Shown: positions 33,855-41,618, numbered from the stretch's first letter. The stretch: DNA of 64,000 bases from Bryobacteraceae bacterium (GCA_019752335.1 JAIEMJ010000005.1:62001-126000); one strand, 5' to 3'. Program-made: numbers and translations. The notes: generated by a model from the letters alone, not told the origin.

Positions 33855-34352
33855 TTGGGTCGATCCCTCAAGAGAGTGGAGATCGAAGAACAGACTTGGC
33901 CGCATTGGGCCGAGCTACGCGTCGGTGATGCCGCCGCGCAGTACGCCTTTTGGGATACGCTCGCCAAGCGCCAGGGCTGGACGATCGCCTTCGCGGAAAA
34001 CGTCTTCGGCGAATACCGCAAATGGCTCTTTCTGGTGCTCACCGCTCCAAGTCCTGTGGCACCTCCGCCCCCGATCCGCGCCGTCTGGGATCTGCATCGT
34101 GAACTACCGTCGTGGCGGACGCTGCCGGAGTCCGCGGAGATCGAGCGCCGGGTGCCGATGTCGAACCCTGACCTCGAACAGACGCGGGCCTTCTATACCG
34201 GAGCCTTCGGCACCTACCCGCCGGAGTCGATTTGGCCCGCGCGGACGCGCCCGGGCAAGCGTCGCTCGGGGCTCGCAGCTTGGCTTGGCCTGGGAAAGAA
34301 GGCCAAGGATCTGGAACGGCTCGCTCGCGCGGTAGATAAAGCACTTCTTTAG
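33855..34352 (+). CDS. Small protein resembling glycine-rich-domain (GRDP/DUF1399)-like proteins
   Basis: Up to 165 residues from TTG 33855 (GTG 33876 is an alternative start). The order of FGEYRKWLFLVL, then IRAVWDLHREL, then TRAFYTGAFGTYPPESIWP resembles the 'YxRFL...DxxWHxH...YxxxFGxxPPxxxWP' layout of GRDP-like proteins. The middle histidine signature is weak, so the assignment is tentative. The C-terminus is basic and helical (GKKAKDLERLARAVDKALL). There is no signal peptide and no obvious operon partner. Confidence 0.55.
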   Translation: MGRSLKRVEIEEQTWPHWAELRVGDAAAQYAFWDTLAKRQGWTIAFAENVFGEYRKWLFLVLTAPSPVAPPPPIRAVWDLHRELPSWRTLPESAEIERRVPMSNPDLEQTRAFYTGAFGTYPPESIWPARTRPGKRRSGLAAWLGLGKKAKDLERLARAVDKALL

Positions 34353-34430
34353 CAACTCTTCTTTTTGCTCAATTCATTTAAGCAGCTGCTGCATCCCGCC
34401 TTTGCGCTCAACCTTCAGCGAAAACCCGAT

Positions 34431-34460
34431 TTGACATGAGCCGCTAAAAGCCGCTATATT
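34431..34460 (+). promoter_or_regulatory. Sigma-70-like promoter of a candidate small RNA
   Basis: A perfect TTGACA at 34431-34436 and TATATT at 34455-34460 are separated by 18 nt. No start codon with a ribosome binding site follows before the terminator at 34519-34558. Confidence 0.65.
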
Positions 34461-34466
34461 CTTAAA

Positions 34467-34558
34467 CAACAAGACCGACCGCTTCCCTTTCGGGTGAGCA
34501 GAAGGTCGAATTTGCAACGACAAAGCCGCTGGAGCCTCCGGCGGCTTTGTCATTTTCC
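34467..34558 (+). ncRNA. Candidate small RNA, about 92 nt
   Basis: The expected transcript begins about 7 nt after the TATATT box. It holds a first stem-loop, CGACC-GCTTCCC / GGGTGAGC-(AGAA)-GGTCG with a TTTC tetraloop (34476-34508), and a short linker. An 11-bp terminator stem GACAAAGCCGC / GCGGCTTTGTC (34519-34551) with ATTTTCC ends it. No protein-coding potential is seen in either strand. It does not match the consensus of tmRNA, SRP RNA, 6S RNA or RNase P that I can recall. Confidence 0.5.
34519..34558 (+). terminator. Terminator hairpin of the candidate small RNA
   Basis: A perfect 11-bp stem (GACAAAGCCGC / GCGGCTTTGTC) with an 11-nt loop is followed by ATTTTCC. Confidence 0.6.
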
Positions 34559-34606
34559 GGCTAAAGCAACGGTTGAAACTGGATTGAGCCTTCGCCTTTA
34601 GTTCCC

Positions 34607-34636
34607 TTGAACTCGGCTACCCAAGGACGCTAAACT
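34607..34636 (+). promoter_or_regulatory. Possible promoter for the winged-helix protein gene
   Basis: TTGAAC at 34607-34612 and TAAACT at 34631-34636 are 18 nt apart. A start near 34643 would leave only about 7 nt of leader before ATG 34650. Confidence 0.35.
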
Positions 34637-34649
34637 CTCTTTGAGCAGT

Positions 34650-35111
34650 ATGGCAAGCGTTGACTACATCGAAGTCCTGGCCGACCTGGAGCGCCGCAAA
34701 GCGGAACTCGAAGTAGCCATCGTGGCCATCCGCCGGTTGGCGAATCTGCCGGCGCCAGGGCCACTCGCCCCCGTGGTGGAATTCGCGACACCGTCTGCGA
34801 CCGAGGCCCCCCGGGCGTTTCCCCTCCTCGGCATGACGATTCCCGAAGCCACCATCGCGCATCTGCGTGCGGCGCAAAGGCCGTTATCGACTTACGAAGT
34901 GATCGCCGCGCTCAAACAAGGCGGTCTGCGCGGCAGCAATTATCAGACCGTCTACCAGGTGCTCCGCCGCCGCGCCCGCGAGAAGCAGGACCTCTCCGTC
35001 GACAAAGGCAAGTGGCACTTGGCGGAGTGGCATAAGTGGCGCAGGAAACAGTCCGGCCGGGCAGAAGCTCCGGGCGATGTAGAACATCCCCGCAGCGCCC
35101 AAGAAAATTGA
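34650..35111 (+). CDS. Coiled-coil plus winged-helix (HARE-HTH-like) protein
   Basis: About 153 residues from ATG 34650. Residues about 3-35 form a coiled coil (YIEVLADLERRKAELEVAIV). After a Pro/Ala-rich linker comes a winged-helix domain (TIPEATIAHLRAAQRPLSTY, EVIAALKQGGLRGSNYQTVY, QVLRRRAREKQDLSVDKGKW) that resembles the HARE-HTH/HB1 module of chromatin and restriction proteins. The tail is polar and probably disordered. It is likely a DNA-binding protein; the target is unknown. Only a weak GAGC lies upstream of the ATG. Confidence 0.7.
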   Translation: MASVDYIEVLADLERRKAELEVAIVAIRRLANLPAPGPLAPVVEFATPSATEAPRAFPLLGMTIPEATIAHLRAAQRPLSTYEVIAALKQGGLRGSNYQTVYQVLRRRAREKQDLSVDKGKWHLAEWHKWRRKQSGRAEAPGDVEHPRSAQEN

Positions 35112-35182
35112 GCAAATTCGCGATTCGCTGTAGACTTTCGGCGCGAAAAAAAGTACAGTAGGACCAATGCAAATTCGACCGG

Positions 35183-35207
35183 GTGTAATCTCGAAATCAA
35201 GTTACAC
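35183..35207. promoter_or_regulatory. Inverted repeat GTGTAA-N13-TTACAC
   Basis: Perfect 6-bp arms separated by 13 nt, 36 nt before the start codon of the BACON-like protein gene. It could be an operator for that gene; the regulator is unknown. Confidence 0.3.
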
Positions 35208-35243
35208 TCCGCTTCTTCTTCCCTGATTGTATTGGAGTTACCG

Positions 35244-35630
35244 ATGAGACTTTTCCAATTGGCCGCGGCCGTTCTGTTTACCATCTCCCTAGCCGGCGCT
35301 GAGCCATCGCTCAACTGCCGGTATTCTTTCTCCCCCATCGCCGCTCAACACACCGCGGAGGGCGGCCTGTACCGCCTCCGCGTTACGGCGAGCCATCCGC
35401 AGTGCCCTTGGACGGTGACGCCAGCCGCGTGGGTCCACGTCACCGCCGCGCCGGCTTCGCAGAAGAACGGCCACATGGCCCATGGCAGCATGGACCTCAC
35501 CTACGAGTTGCTTCCCAACTTCTTTGAGCAGCCGCGCGTCGCGAAGTTGCGCCTGGAAACCGCCGGCCGTGACGGCAGCCTGATACCTGTAGCGACGGTC
35601 GTCGTCCGGCAGCAGGGCCGCGGCCAATAA
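35244..35630 (+). CDS. Small secreted BACON-like domain protein
   Basis: A 128-residue exported protein. ATG 35244 follows GGAG by 6 nt. The signal peptide (MRLFQLAAAVLFTISLAGA) precedes one Ig-like domain with the BACON pattern CPWTVTPAAWVHVT...GSMDLTYELLPN...RVAKLRLETAG...ATVVVRQQG. BACON domains bind glycans or mucins, or act as spacers in surface proteins; here the domain stands alone. There is a hairpin 18 nt after the stop. Confidence 0.72.
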   Translation: MRLFQLAAAVLFTISLAGAEPSLNCRYSFSPIAAQHTAEGGLYRLRVTASHPQCPWTVTPAAWVHVTAAPASQKNGHMAHGSMDLTYELLPNFFEQPRVAKLRLETAGRDGSLIPVATVVVRQQGRGQ

Positions 35631-35648
35631 AGCTTCCCCCGAGTACGG

Positions 35649-35674
35649 AAGGCCGGTCTCCGGAGGACGGCCTT
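35649..35674 (+). terminator. Hairpin after the BACON-like protein gene
   Basis: AAGGCCG / CGGCCTT (7 bp) continues after one mismatch into a further short stem. It is followed by CTCCCTCATT, so it is only a weak terminator unless it belongs to the larger structured region 35649-35837. Confidence 0.4.
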
Positions 35675-35683
35675 CTCCCTCAT

Positions 35684-35774
35684 TCCCGGGCCGCAACAGA
35701 TCCCCATTTCGTAAGGCGACACCAGCCCGGGAGCCCAGACCATACGCGTGGTTCTCTCTCTCCATCTCACGCGT
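35684..35774 (+). other. Structured intergenic region with two perfect long-range inverted repeats
   Basis: TCCCGGGC (35684-35691) pairs with GCCCGGGA (35725-35732), and ACGCGTG (35744-35750) pairs with CACGCGT (35768-35774). Together with the hairpin at 35649 and the terminator at 35795 this makes four consecutive helices in a 190-nt gap. It may be a small RNA or a 5' regulatory leader of the DUF1080 gene. Confidence 0.5.
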
Positions 35775-35794
35775 TCAGTCTGCTTCCTTTGTCG

Positions 35795-35837
35795 ATGCCG
35801 CGGTCCTGAAAAGCACAGGGGCCGCGGCATTTTTTTT
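35795..35837 (+). terminator. Strong Rho-independent terminator just upstream of the DUF1080 gene
   Basis: ATGCCGCGG / CCGCGGCAT extends inward to about 13 bp with minor mismatches and a small A-rich loop, and is followed by eight T. It ends only 19 nt before ATG 35857, so it either ends an upstream RNA or attenuates the DUF1080 gene. Confidence 0.85.
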
Positions 35838-35856
35838 GATAAGCTCAGGAGCAACG

Positions 35857-36666
35857 ATGAAGCTCAGCCTCTTACTCCTCGCGCTCTGCGTTCTCCAAAA
35901 CGGCGCCTTCGCCCAGCCCAGAAAGAAGGGCCGCACCGCCCCCCTCGGCTACACCGATACCCCCATTCTGCCTGGGCAGAAGTGGAAGGTCCACGATATT
36001 GACCGGCCGCGGCCCAAGTTGGTGACTCCGGGCAATACCCCCGGCGCGCCGCCTTCGGACGCCATCGTCCTGTTTGACGGTAAGGACCTCTCGCAGTGGG
36101 AGGCACCGAGCAAGACCGGCGCGAAGCCCCCGGCCTGGAAAGTGGAGAACGGCTATATGGAAGTGACCACCGGCGGCATGGTGACCAAGCAGAAGTTCGG
36201 CGACATCCAACTGCACCTCGAATGGGCCGCCCCCGCCGAGATCGATGGCACCAGCCAGTGGCGCGGCAACTCGGGCGTCCTCCTGATGGACCGCTACGAA
36301 ATCCAAGTGCTGGACTCCTACAACAACCCCACCTACGCCGACGGCCAGGCCGGCGCCATCTACGCCCAGTGGCCGCCGCTGGTGAACGCCTCGCGCAAGC
36401 CAGGCGAATGGCAGACCTACGACATCGTCTTTGAAGCGCCGAAGTTCGAAGGCCCGAAGCTCGTGAAGCCCGGCTACGTTACCGTGTTCGCCAACGGCGT
36501 CCTGCTGCACCATCGTAAGGAGATCGGCGGCCGCATGTCGCACCGCGTCGTCGGCACGTACGAGGCGCACGGCGCCGAGGAGCCGCTCGGCCTGCAGAAC
36601 CACGACACCAGCGTCCGCTATCGCAATATCTGGGTACGGCGGCTCGCCGGGTATGACCAGCCCTGA
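35857..36666 (+). CDS. DUF1080 (3-keto-disaccharide hydrolase-like) secreted protein
   Basis: A 269-residue protein with a signal peptide (MKLSLLLLALCVLQNGAFAQ) and a concanavalin-like jelly-roll DUF1080 domain. The family landmarks are IVLFDGKDLSQWE, GDIQLHLEWAAP, RGNSGVLLMDRYEIQVLDSY and PLGLQNHDTSVRYRNIWVR. Some members hydrolyse 3-keto-glycosides; others bind carbohydrate. AGGAG lies 5 nt before the ATG. The same strand continues with a small secreted protein after 23 nt. A strong terminator directly upstream suggests regulated read-through or an independent promoter in a very short leader. Confidence 0.88.
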   Translation: MKLSLLLLALCVLQNGAFAQPRKKGRTAPLGYTDTPILPGQKWKVHDIDRPRPKLVTPGNTPGAPPSDAIVLFDGKDLSQWEAPSKTGAKPPAWKVENGYMEVTTGGMVTKQKFGDIQLHLEWAAPAEIDGTSQWRGNSGVLLMDRYEIQVLDSYNNPTYADGQAGAIYAQWPPLVNASRKPGEWQTYDIVFEAPKFEGPKLVKPGYVTVFANGVLLHHRKEIGGRMSHRVVGTYEAHGAEEPLGLQNHDTSVRYRNIWVRRLAGYDQP

Positions 36667-36689
36667 TCTTTGATTCGAAGGAGAAATTC

Positions 36690-37256
36690 ATGAAACCGCT
36701 ACTACTCACGCTGCTGATCGGACTGCCCCTGGGCGCCGTGGAAGTGGCTTCGCCGGCCGACCAAATCGCTTCGTCGATCCTTGCCGCCCCCAAGGAGCGG
36801 CGGGAAACCGCTACGGTGCTGGGTTACAACGACAAGGGCGAAGTGGTTACGCTGCGCAAAGGCACTGGCGATCTGGTTTGCCTGGCCGATGACCCGGCCG
36901 CCAAGGGCTTCAGCGTCTCGTGTTACCACAAGGACCTCGAGCCCTTTATGGCGCGCGGCCGCGAGTTGAATGCCCAGTTCAAGGGCAAGGAGCGCCACGA
37001 GGTCCGTTGGAAAGAGGTAGACGAAGGCAAGATCAAACTGCCCCGCGAGCCGCGCATGCTCTACGTGCTGACGGGCACGGGCTACGACGCGGCGAAGGGC
37101 GCCGTCATCGATCCCTATCTGCGCTGGGTGGTTTATACGCCGTATGCGACGCCCGAGTCCACGGGACTTACCACGACGCCGGGCAGCGAGCCTTGGCTCA
37201 TGTATCCCGGGACCGCGGGCGCGCACATCATGATTAGTCCGGCGAAGCCGAAGTAA
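36690..37256 (+). CDS. Secreted protein of unknown function
   Basis: A 188-residue protein with a signal peptide (MKPLLLTLLIGLPLGAVE). A ribosome binding site AAGGAG lies 6 nt before the ATG. The mature part shows alternating strands (ATVLGYNDKGEVVTLRKGTG, DLVCLADDP, FSVSCYHKDLEPFM), a charged helix (RGRELNAQFKGKERHEVRWK), and a C-terminal WVVYTPYATPEST...WLMYPGTAGAHIMIS. Similar proteins are annotated as hypothetical in Acidobacteria. It probably shares a transcript with the DUF1080 gene 23 nt upstream. Two cysteines (SCY, VCL) could form a disulfide. Confidence 0.75.
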   Translation: MKPLLLTLLIGLPLGAVEVASPADQIASSILAAPKERRETATVLGYNDKGEVVTLRKGTGDLVCLADDPAAKGFSVSCYHKDLEPFMARGRELNAQFKGKERHEVRWKEVDEGKIKLPREPRMLYVLTGTGYDAAKGAVIDPYLRWVVYTPYATPESTGLTTTPGSEPWLMYPGTAGAHIMISPAKPK

Positions 37257-37271
37257 GCTCTACTTGATTCG

Positions 37272-37295
37272 GGACAGGCCAGGAGGCCTGTCCTA
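37272..37295 (-). repeat. 24-nt palindromic hairpin element, copy 3
   Basis: On the minus strand: TA, GGACAGGCC, loop TCCT, GGCCTGTCC. The first three bases read on that strand supply the TAG stop codon of the UxuA-like gene at 37293. It lies between two convergent genes. Confidence 0.8.
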
Positions 37296-38354
37296 CTTCT
37301 TCAGCTCAGCTTTGGCAGCTTGGTGCAGGGCGCGGATGTAGCCCATGCTGTAGCTCCAGCCGTTGCTGCGTCCGGCGGCCATCTGCGGGACGTGGTCCGC
37401 GATGAGGTTACCGCGGAAATCCACCTCCACCAGGGTCCGCATCAGCTTGTACATGTCGGTGTAGCCGTTGTCGATGTAAGTCTCGACAAAGTCTGGAATC
37501 GGCCCGGTCACGTTGCGGAAGTGAATCTTCCAGAGCTTGCCCATCTTGGCGAAGCCGCGGACGGCTTCGTAGACGTCCTTGCCGGTGCTCTTGCCGCCTT
37601 CCATCCAGGTACCACAACACAAGCAGACGCCGATGGCCGGCGAATTCGCAATTTCGAGCGCCTTGACGTAGCCATCGTAAGTGCCGAAAATATGGCGGGG
37701 AATGCCGCCTAACTCGGGCACGGGCGGATCGTCGGGATGAATGCCGATGCGTACCCCGGCTTCTTCCGCCACCGGAGCGATCTGCTTAATGAAGTAAGTG
37801 TAGTTTTCCCAGAGCTCTTCCTTTGAATACTTGCGCCCGTGGCTGAGCGGCTGATCGTAGGTTTTGCCGTTCCAGAAGCCCTTGGCGTCCTTCAAGTGGA
37901 AGGACCGGGCGGCCGCGCCGCCGCGCGTGGTTTCGCCCTTGCTGGACCAGATTCCGTTGGCCATGTGCGCGTAAGTGATGTACCCGATGCCCGCCTTTCC
38001 CGTATCCCGAATGTACTGCTTCAGCCAGGCGATCTTGCCGTCGCGGCCCGGCAGATTCAGCGTGACTTCCTCGATGTTGCGGTTATCGTTGTTCGAAATA
38101 TTCCAAACCTTCAGGCCAGCCGCCTCCACGCGCTTCTTGATGGCGAGGAAGTTGTCCAGCGTCGCCTTGCCGGGCCCGGTCTGGACGTTTAGATACTCGA
38201 TGCCCATCTGCTGCACCCAGAGCAACTCCTCGTTGGTGACGTTTTCGTTCACCTGCATGGAGATCTTGATGCCGGGCGAAAGTGGCGGCAGAGGCTTCAC
38301 GGCGGCCGCGGCGGAGAGGGCGAGGCCGGTGAGGCCAAATTGTCGACGGTCCAT
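37293..38354 (-). CDS. Exported UxuA-like (mannonate dehydratase family) sugar isomerase/dehydratase
   Basis: A 353-residue TIM-barrel protein with a Tat-type leader (MDRRQFGLTGLALSAAAAVK). It resembles mannonate dehydratase: IGIHPDDPPVPELGGIPRHI, VCLCCGTWMEGG, KIHFRNVTGPIPDFVETYID and DHVPQM. The conserved His and Cys residues that bind the metal in UxuA are present (HPDDPP, CCGTW, HFRNV). The Tat leader suggests a cofactor-loaded, exported form, so the substrate may be an extracytoplasmic sugar acid. The stop codon is formed by a palindromic repeat. A second family member lies at 46209-47237. Confidence 0.8.
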   Translation of the reverse strand: MDRRQFGLTGLALSAAAAVKPLPPLSPGIKISMQVNENVTNEELLWVQQMGIEYLNVQTGPGKATLDNFLAIKKRVEAAGLKVWNISNNDNRNIEEVTLNLPGRDGKIAWLKQYIRDTGKAGIGYITYAHMANGIWSSKGETTRGGAAARSFHLKDAKGFWNGKTYDQPLSHGRKYSKEELWENYTYFIKQIAPVAEEAGVRIGIHPDDPPVPELGGIPRHIFGTYDGYVKALEIANSPAIGVCLCCGTWMEGGKSTGKDVYEAVRGFAKMGKLWKIHFRNVTGPIPDFVETYIDNGYTDMYKLMRTLVEVDFRGNLIADHVPQMAAGRSNGWSYSMGYIRALHQAAKAELKK

Positions 38355-38398
38355 AACGTTTGGTTTCCTTTCGATTCGGCAGTATATCGCAGAAGAAG

Positions 38399-39970
38399 TC
38401 AGCGGCGTAGGCCGAGTTTGCGGGCTTCATCATCCAGGCCCGTTAGCTCCCAGCGGACCATGGACATCGGAATGACGCCCACGGCGAAGAAGGCATCCAT
38501 GAAGTCCTTGAAGGGCATCGGCCGCATATCGGCGAGTAAATGGTCAAACGCGATCTTGCCGCCCAGGTAAGTAGTGCCGTAGCTCGGTTGCGTGGCATAG
38601 ATCGCCATATCCACCCACACGGTATTGCCCTTCGGATTGAACCAGCCGTTCGGCGTCTTTTCGACAATAAACTTCTGCGCCTGCTCCAAGGTAAACTCGC
38701 CGCTGTGGAACTTCAGGTCCGCCAGACCGCGAATGGCGCGGACCGCGCCCATGAAGTAAATCAATTCCCGCGCGCGGCGCCGCTGGTCAAAGAGGCCGGC
38801 GTTCATGGTGACCTCTTCCCAGGCCGTGGCGAAGCCCTCGGAGCGGCTGTCCCAGATGTTGTAGAGCAAACGCGAGGCGCGGACGGGGCTGGGATGCGGC
38901 TCCTTGTCCAGCCGCTGCTTTTCGATCCAATGAATGGCATGGGTCTTCATCGGAATCGAGTCGCGATATTCGACGTTACTGAAGACGTCCAGGTCGGCGG
39001 CCGGAAGTAACTGACGGACGCCGCGCAGGCGATCGAGATTCATGTAGTTGCGCACGGTGAATAACTGGCGTTGGAAATTCATCAGCGTATCGATGGCTTC
39101 GTTGTTGCGGCGATCCAGTTCCTCCACCGAAGTAGGCAGTTGCAGCGGCGGCAGCTCGCGATTGCGTTGCTCCTCCAGCTTCAGGGTCGCTAGGGTGCGA
39201 GCTAATTCCCGCTCCATCAGAGTGACTAACTCGGCCCAGGTATACGGGACTAAGTGGACGTTCTTCAGGTACCAGTTGTAGTTCTCGACGCCGATCCCGG
39301 CCGAGCGGTTCATCGTCTTAGCGCGCGCTTCAAGCCACGTGGCAAATTGGTCGACGGCGTTTTGCGCAGTACGGGCGGCGGTCGCGAGCTTGGGGTCGCG
39401 CTCAGCGAGCGCGGCCAGCGCGGCGCTCTCGCGGCGCTTCTGCCAAACGCCGATCGCGTAGAGGTCTTTGCTGTCTTCCACAAGGTTCGTTTTGGCTTGC
39501 GTCAGCAGGCGCGGCACGGCGTTGAGCTTGGTGAGGATCTCGTCGGTATCCTGCACGGAGAGGGGCTGGCGGTACTGCCAGAGTTCCAACGCACCGTAGA
39601 CGTGCGGCCCCTCGTGAAGCGGGGTGTCGCTCTCATTGGCGAAGACCGTGGCGTAGAAGAAGGGATTGCGCGCCCAGGGACGCAAGACGCGCAAGTCGAA
39701 GTCGAGGCCGTTCATCTCGGCGCGGACGAGGTTGTAGTCGATCTTCTCGGGCAGGCTCCAACCGGCGAGATCAAAGGCGGCCAAGCGCTGTTGCCAGGCG
39801 GGTAAGGCCTGCTGCTGGCGCCGGATGGCGGCGGGCGAGTAGTCCGGGACGCCGTTGATCAGGGCGGGTCGCTGAAAGGCGCGCCACTCCGCAAAGAGCT
39901 TTAGCAGGTCGGCGTGAGTGGTGGCGGCGTGAGTAATGCCGGCTAGAGCGAGAAAAAGCAAGAAGCGCAT
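38399..39970 (-). CDS. DUF885-family secreted protein
   Basis: A 523-residue protein with a signal peptide (MRFLLFLALAGITHA) and a largely helical body typical of DUF885. The usual catalytic HExxH of DUF885 peptidases is not seen in the C-terminal half, where THAIHWIEKQ and SEGFATAWEEVTMNAGL occupy the region; the only HExxH is HEGPH at residues 119-123. So it may be a divergent or inactive member. The C-terminal part FNPKGNTVWVDMAIYATQPS, YGTTYLGGKIAFDHLLADMR matches the family well. It is followed by the Tat-exported UxuA-like gene on the same strand. Confidence 0.72.
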   Translation of the reverse strand: MRFLLFLALAGITHAATTHADLLKLFAEWRAFQRPALINGVPDYSPAAIRRQQQALPAWQQRLAAFDLAGWSLPEKIDYNLVRAEMNGLDFDLRVLRPWARNPFFYATVFANESDTPLHEGPHVYGALELWQYRQPLSVQDTDEILTKLNAVPRLLTQAKTNLVEDSKDLYAIGVWQKRRESAALAALAERDPKLATAARTAQNAVDQFATWLEARAKTMNRSAGIGVENYNWYLKNVHLVPYTWAELVTLMERELARTLATLKLEEQRNRELPPLQLPTSVEELDRRNNEAIDTLMNFQRQLFTVRNYMNLDRLRGVRQLLPAADLDVFSNVEYRDSIPMKTHAIHWIEKQRLDKEPHPSPVRASRLLYNIWDSRSEGFATAWEEVTMNAGLFDQRRRARELIYFMGAVRAIRGLADLKFHSGEFTLEQAQKFIVEKTPNGWFNPKGNTVWVDMAIYATQPSYGTTYLGGKIAFDHLLADMRPMPFKDFMDAFFAVGVIPMSMVRWELTGLDDEARKLGLRR

Positions 39971-39977
39971 GCGAGCT

Positions 39978-40544
39978 TCATTTTAAGCGATGCCAGAGGC
40001 GCGCGCCGAACAGCACCAGCAGCACCCCTCCGTACAAGGCCGGCAGGCGAATGTCGCTCTTCACCAACCAGTAGTAATGCACCACTCCGGCCACGGCGCT
40101 CACGTATACGGCGCGATGCAGCAACTGCCAACGTTTGCCTAACCGGCGGATCCAGCCCTTGGTGGACGTGATCGCCAGCGGCACCATCAGTGCCAGGCCC
40201 AGCATGCCGGCGGTGATGAAGCGGCGCTTCATCACGTCGGACCACATCTCGCCCAGGTCCAGCCCGCGGTCCAGCAAGAACCAGATGGCGAAGTGGAGGC
40301 AGATGTAGAAGAAAGCGAAGAGGCCCAGCAGGCGGCGGTATTGAATGAGCGTGGGGAAGCCCAAGCGGCGCAGCGGCGTGATCATCAGCGAGACCAACAG
40401 AATACGCAGTCCCCAGTCGCCGGTTTCGTGCGTGATGTACTCGATCGGATTCGCCGTCAGGTCGTTGGCGCGAAACTTGTAGAGGAGCATCGCCAACGGA
40501 AACAGACAGGCCAGCCAGACGAGTGCCTTATAGATCCGGATCAC
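39978..40544 (-). CDS. msrQ: Heme-binding membrane subunit of periplasmic methionine sulfoxide reductase
   Basis: A 188-residue inner-membrane protein of the ferric-reductase-like family, partner of MsrP. The GTG start at 40544 lies 4 nt after the msrP stop codon; the frame is open further upstream but would overlap msrP. About six hydrophobic helices carry conserved histidines (YICLHFAIWF, WQLLHRAVYVSAVAGVVHYYW). MsrQ takes electrons from the quinone pool and passes them to MsrP to repair oxidised methionines in periplasmic proteins. Confidence 0.9.
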   Translation of the reverse strand: MIRIYKALVWLACLFPLAMLLYKFRANDLTANPIEYITHETGDWGLRILLVSLMITPLRRLGFPTLIQYRRLLGLFAFFYICLHFAIWFLLDRGLDLGEMWSDVMKRRFITAGMLGLALMVPLAITSTKGWIRRLGKRWQLLHRAVYVSAVAGVVHYYWLVKSDIRLPALYGGVLLVLFGARLWHRLK

Positions 40545-40548
40545 GCAG

Positions 40549-41466
40549 TTAGTAATTCTTGCGCAAATCGAGACCGGTGTAAAGCGACGCCACCTGATCT
40601 CCATAGCCATTGAACATGAGCGTCTTGCGGCGCGAGAACTCGCCGAGGCGGCGTTCAGTGGCCTGCGTCCAACGCGGATGGTCCACTTGCGGGTTCACGT
40701 TCGAGTAAAAGCCGTATTCGCTGGGATTCGTCATCTTCCAGGTGCAGGGCGGCTCTTTTTCCACCAGGCGAATCTTGTTGATGGACTTGATGCCCTTAAA
40801 GCCGTACTTCCACGGCGTGATCAGGCGCACAGGCGCGCCGTTCTGATTCGGGAGCGTCTCGCCGTACATGCCGAAGGTGAGCAAGGCGAGCGGGTGCATG
40901 GCTTCGTCGAGGCGCAGGCCCTCGCGATAGGGGAATTCAATACCGCCGGCGGCGCTCGAAAGCATGTTGGCGGGATCGTAGAAGCTTTCGAACGCGACGT
41001 ATTTGGCCTTGGCATTCGGCTCGACGGCCTTCAGGAGCGCGGAGAGCGAATAGCCGATCCACGGCACGACGATCGACCACGCTTCGACACAGCGCATCCG
41101 GTAAATGCGCTCTTCCATCGGGGCGAGCTTCATCAGCATGTCGAGGTCAAAGGTGGTGGGTTTGTTGCAGAGGCCTTCTACCTTTACCTTCCAGTTCTGC
41201 ACCTTCAGGCGGGAGGCGTTGCGCGCGGGGTCCGCCTTGCTGGTGCCGAGTTCGTAGAAGTTGTTGTAGGTCGTCGCGTCGGTGACCGAGTTCACGCCCT
41301 CGGTGGTGCTAAACGGACTCTTCTTGACATTTTCAATCTTGGCCGCCCGGCCGGGCCCAGCCAACAGCAGGCCACCCGCGGCGGCGAACAACTGGCGGCG
41401 GTTCAAGTAGTCGTGCTTCGAAGTGATCTCGGAAGAGCGGATGTCGGAGGCAGTCTTGATCAGCAT
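40549..41466 (-). CDS. msrP: Periplasmic methionine sulfoxide reductase, molybdopterin catalytic subunit
   Basis: A 305-residue molybdenum enzyme of the sulfite-oxidase fold. ATG 41466 is preferred over 41514 for its GGGAAG upstream site. A Tat leader is visible ([21 protein letters not shown], residues 22-42). The molybdenum-ligand cysteine is Cys126 in [17 protein letters not shown]. Family motifs [30 protein letters not shown] and [18 protein letters not shown] are intact. The gene is directly followed by msrQ. Confidence 0.93.
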   Translation of the reverse strand: MLIKTASDIRSSEITSKHDYLNRRQLFAAAGGLLLAGPGRAAKIENVKKSPFSTTEGVNSVTDATTYNNFYELGTSKADPARNASRLKVQNWKVKVEGLCNKPTTFDLDMLMKLAPMEERIYRMRCVEAWSIVVPWIGYSLSALLKAVEPNAKAKYVAFESFYDPANMLSSAAGGIEFPYREGLRLDEAMHPLALLTFGMYGETLPNQNGAPVRLITPWKYGFKGIKSINKIRLVEKEPPCTWKMTNPSEYGFYSNVNPQVDHPRWTQATERRLGEFSRRKTLMFNGYGDQVASLYTGLDLRKNY

Positions 41467-41602
41467 GTCTTCCCGTATGATGCCACGGACCGGGCCATTT
41501 ATTCCAAGAAACAAGACACTTTGTCCCGCGCCCCCTGGGCGAAATGTCCCAGACGCGAGGGCGCGGCCCCAGAATTCCTTGAATTACCAATAGTTAACGG
41601 TT

Positions 41603-41618
41603 TGGCACGCAGTTTGCT
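41603..41618 (+). promoter_or_regulatory. Consensus sigma-54 (-24/-12) promoter
   Basis: TGGCACG at 41603-41609, four bases, then TTGCT at 41614-41618, matching TGGCACG-N4-TTGCW at every fixed position. The expected start, about 12 nt on, is at 41629-41630, just upstream of the subtilase ATG at 41633. Such promoters need an enhancer-binding activator, which is not encoded in the window. Confidence 0.72.

Noticed and set aside
35684-35774. Possible cobalamin riboswitch (CCGCAAC and GAGCCCAGACC resemble parts of its consensus)
   Set aside because: The conserved core around these boxes, including the B12 box order and spacing, is not met, and the downstream gene is not linked to cobalamin.
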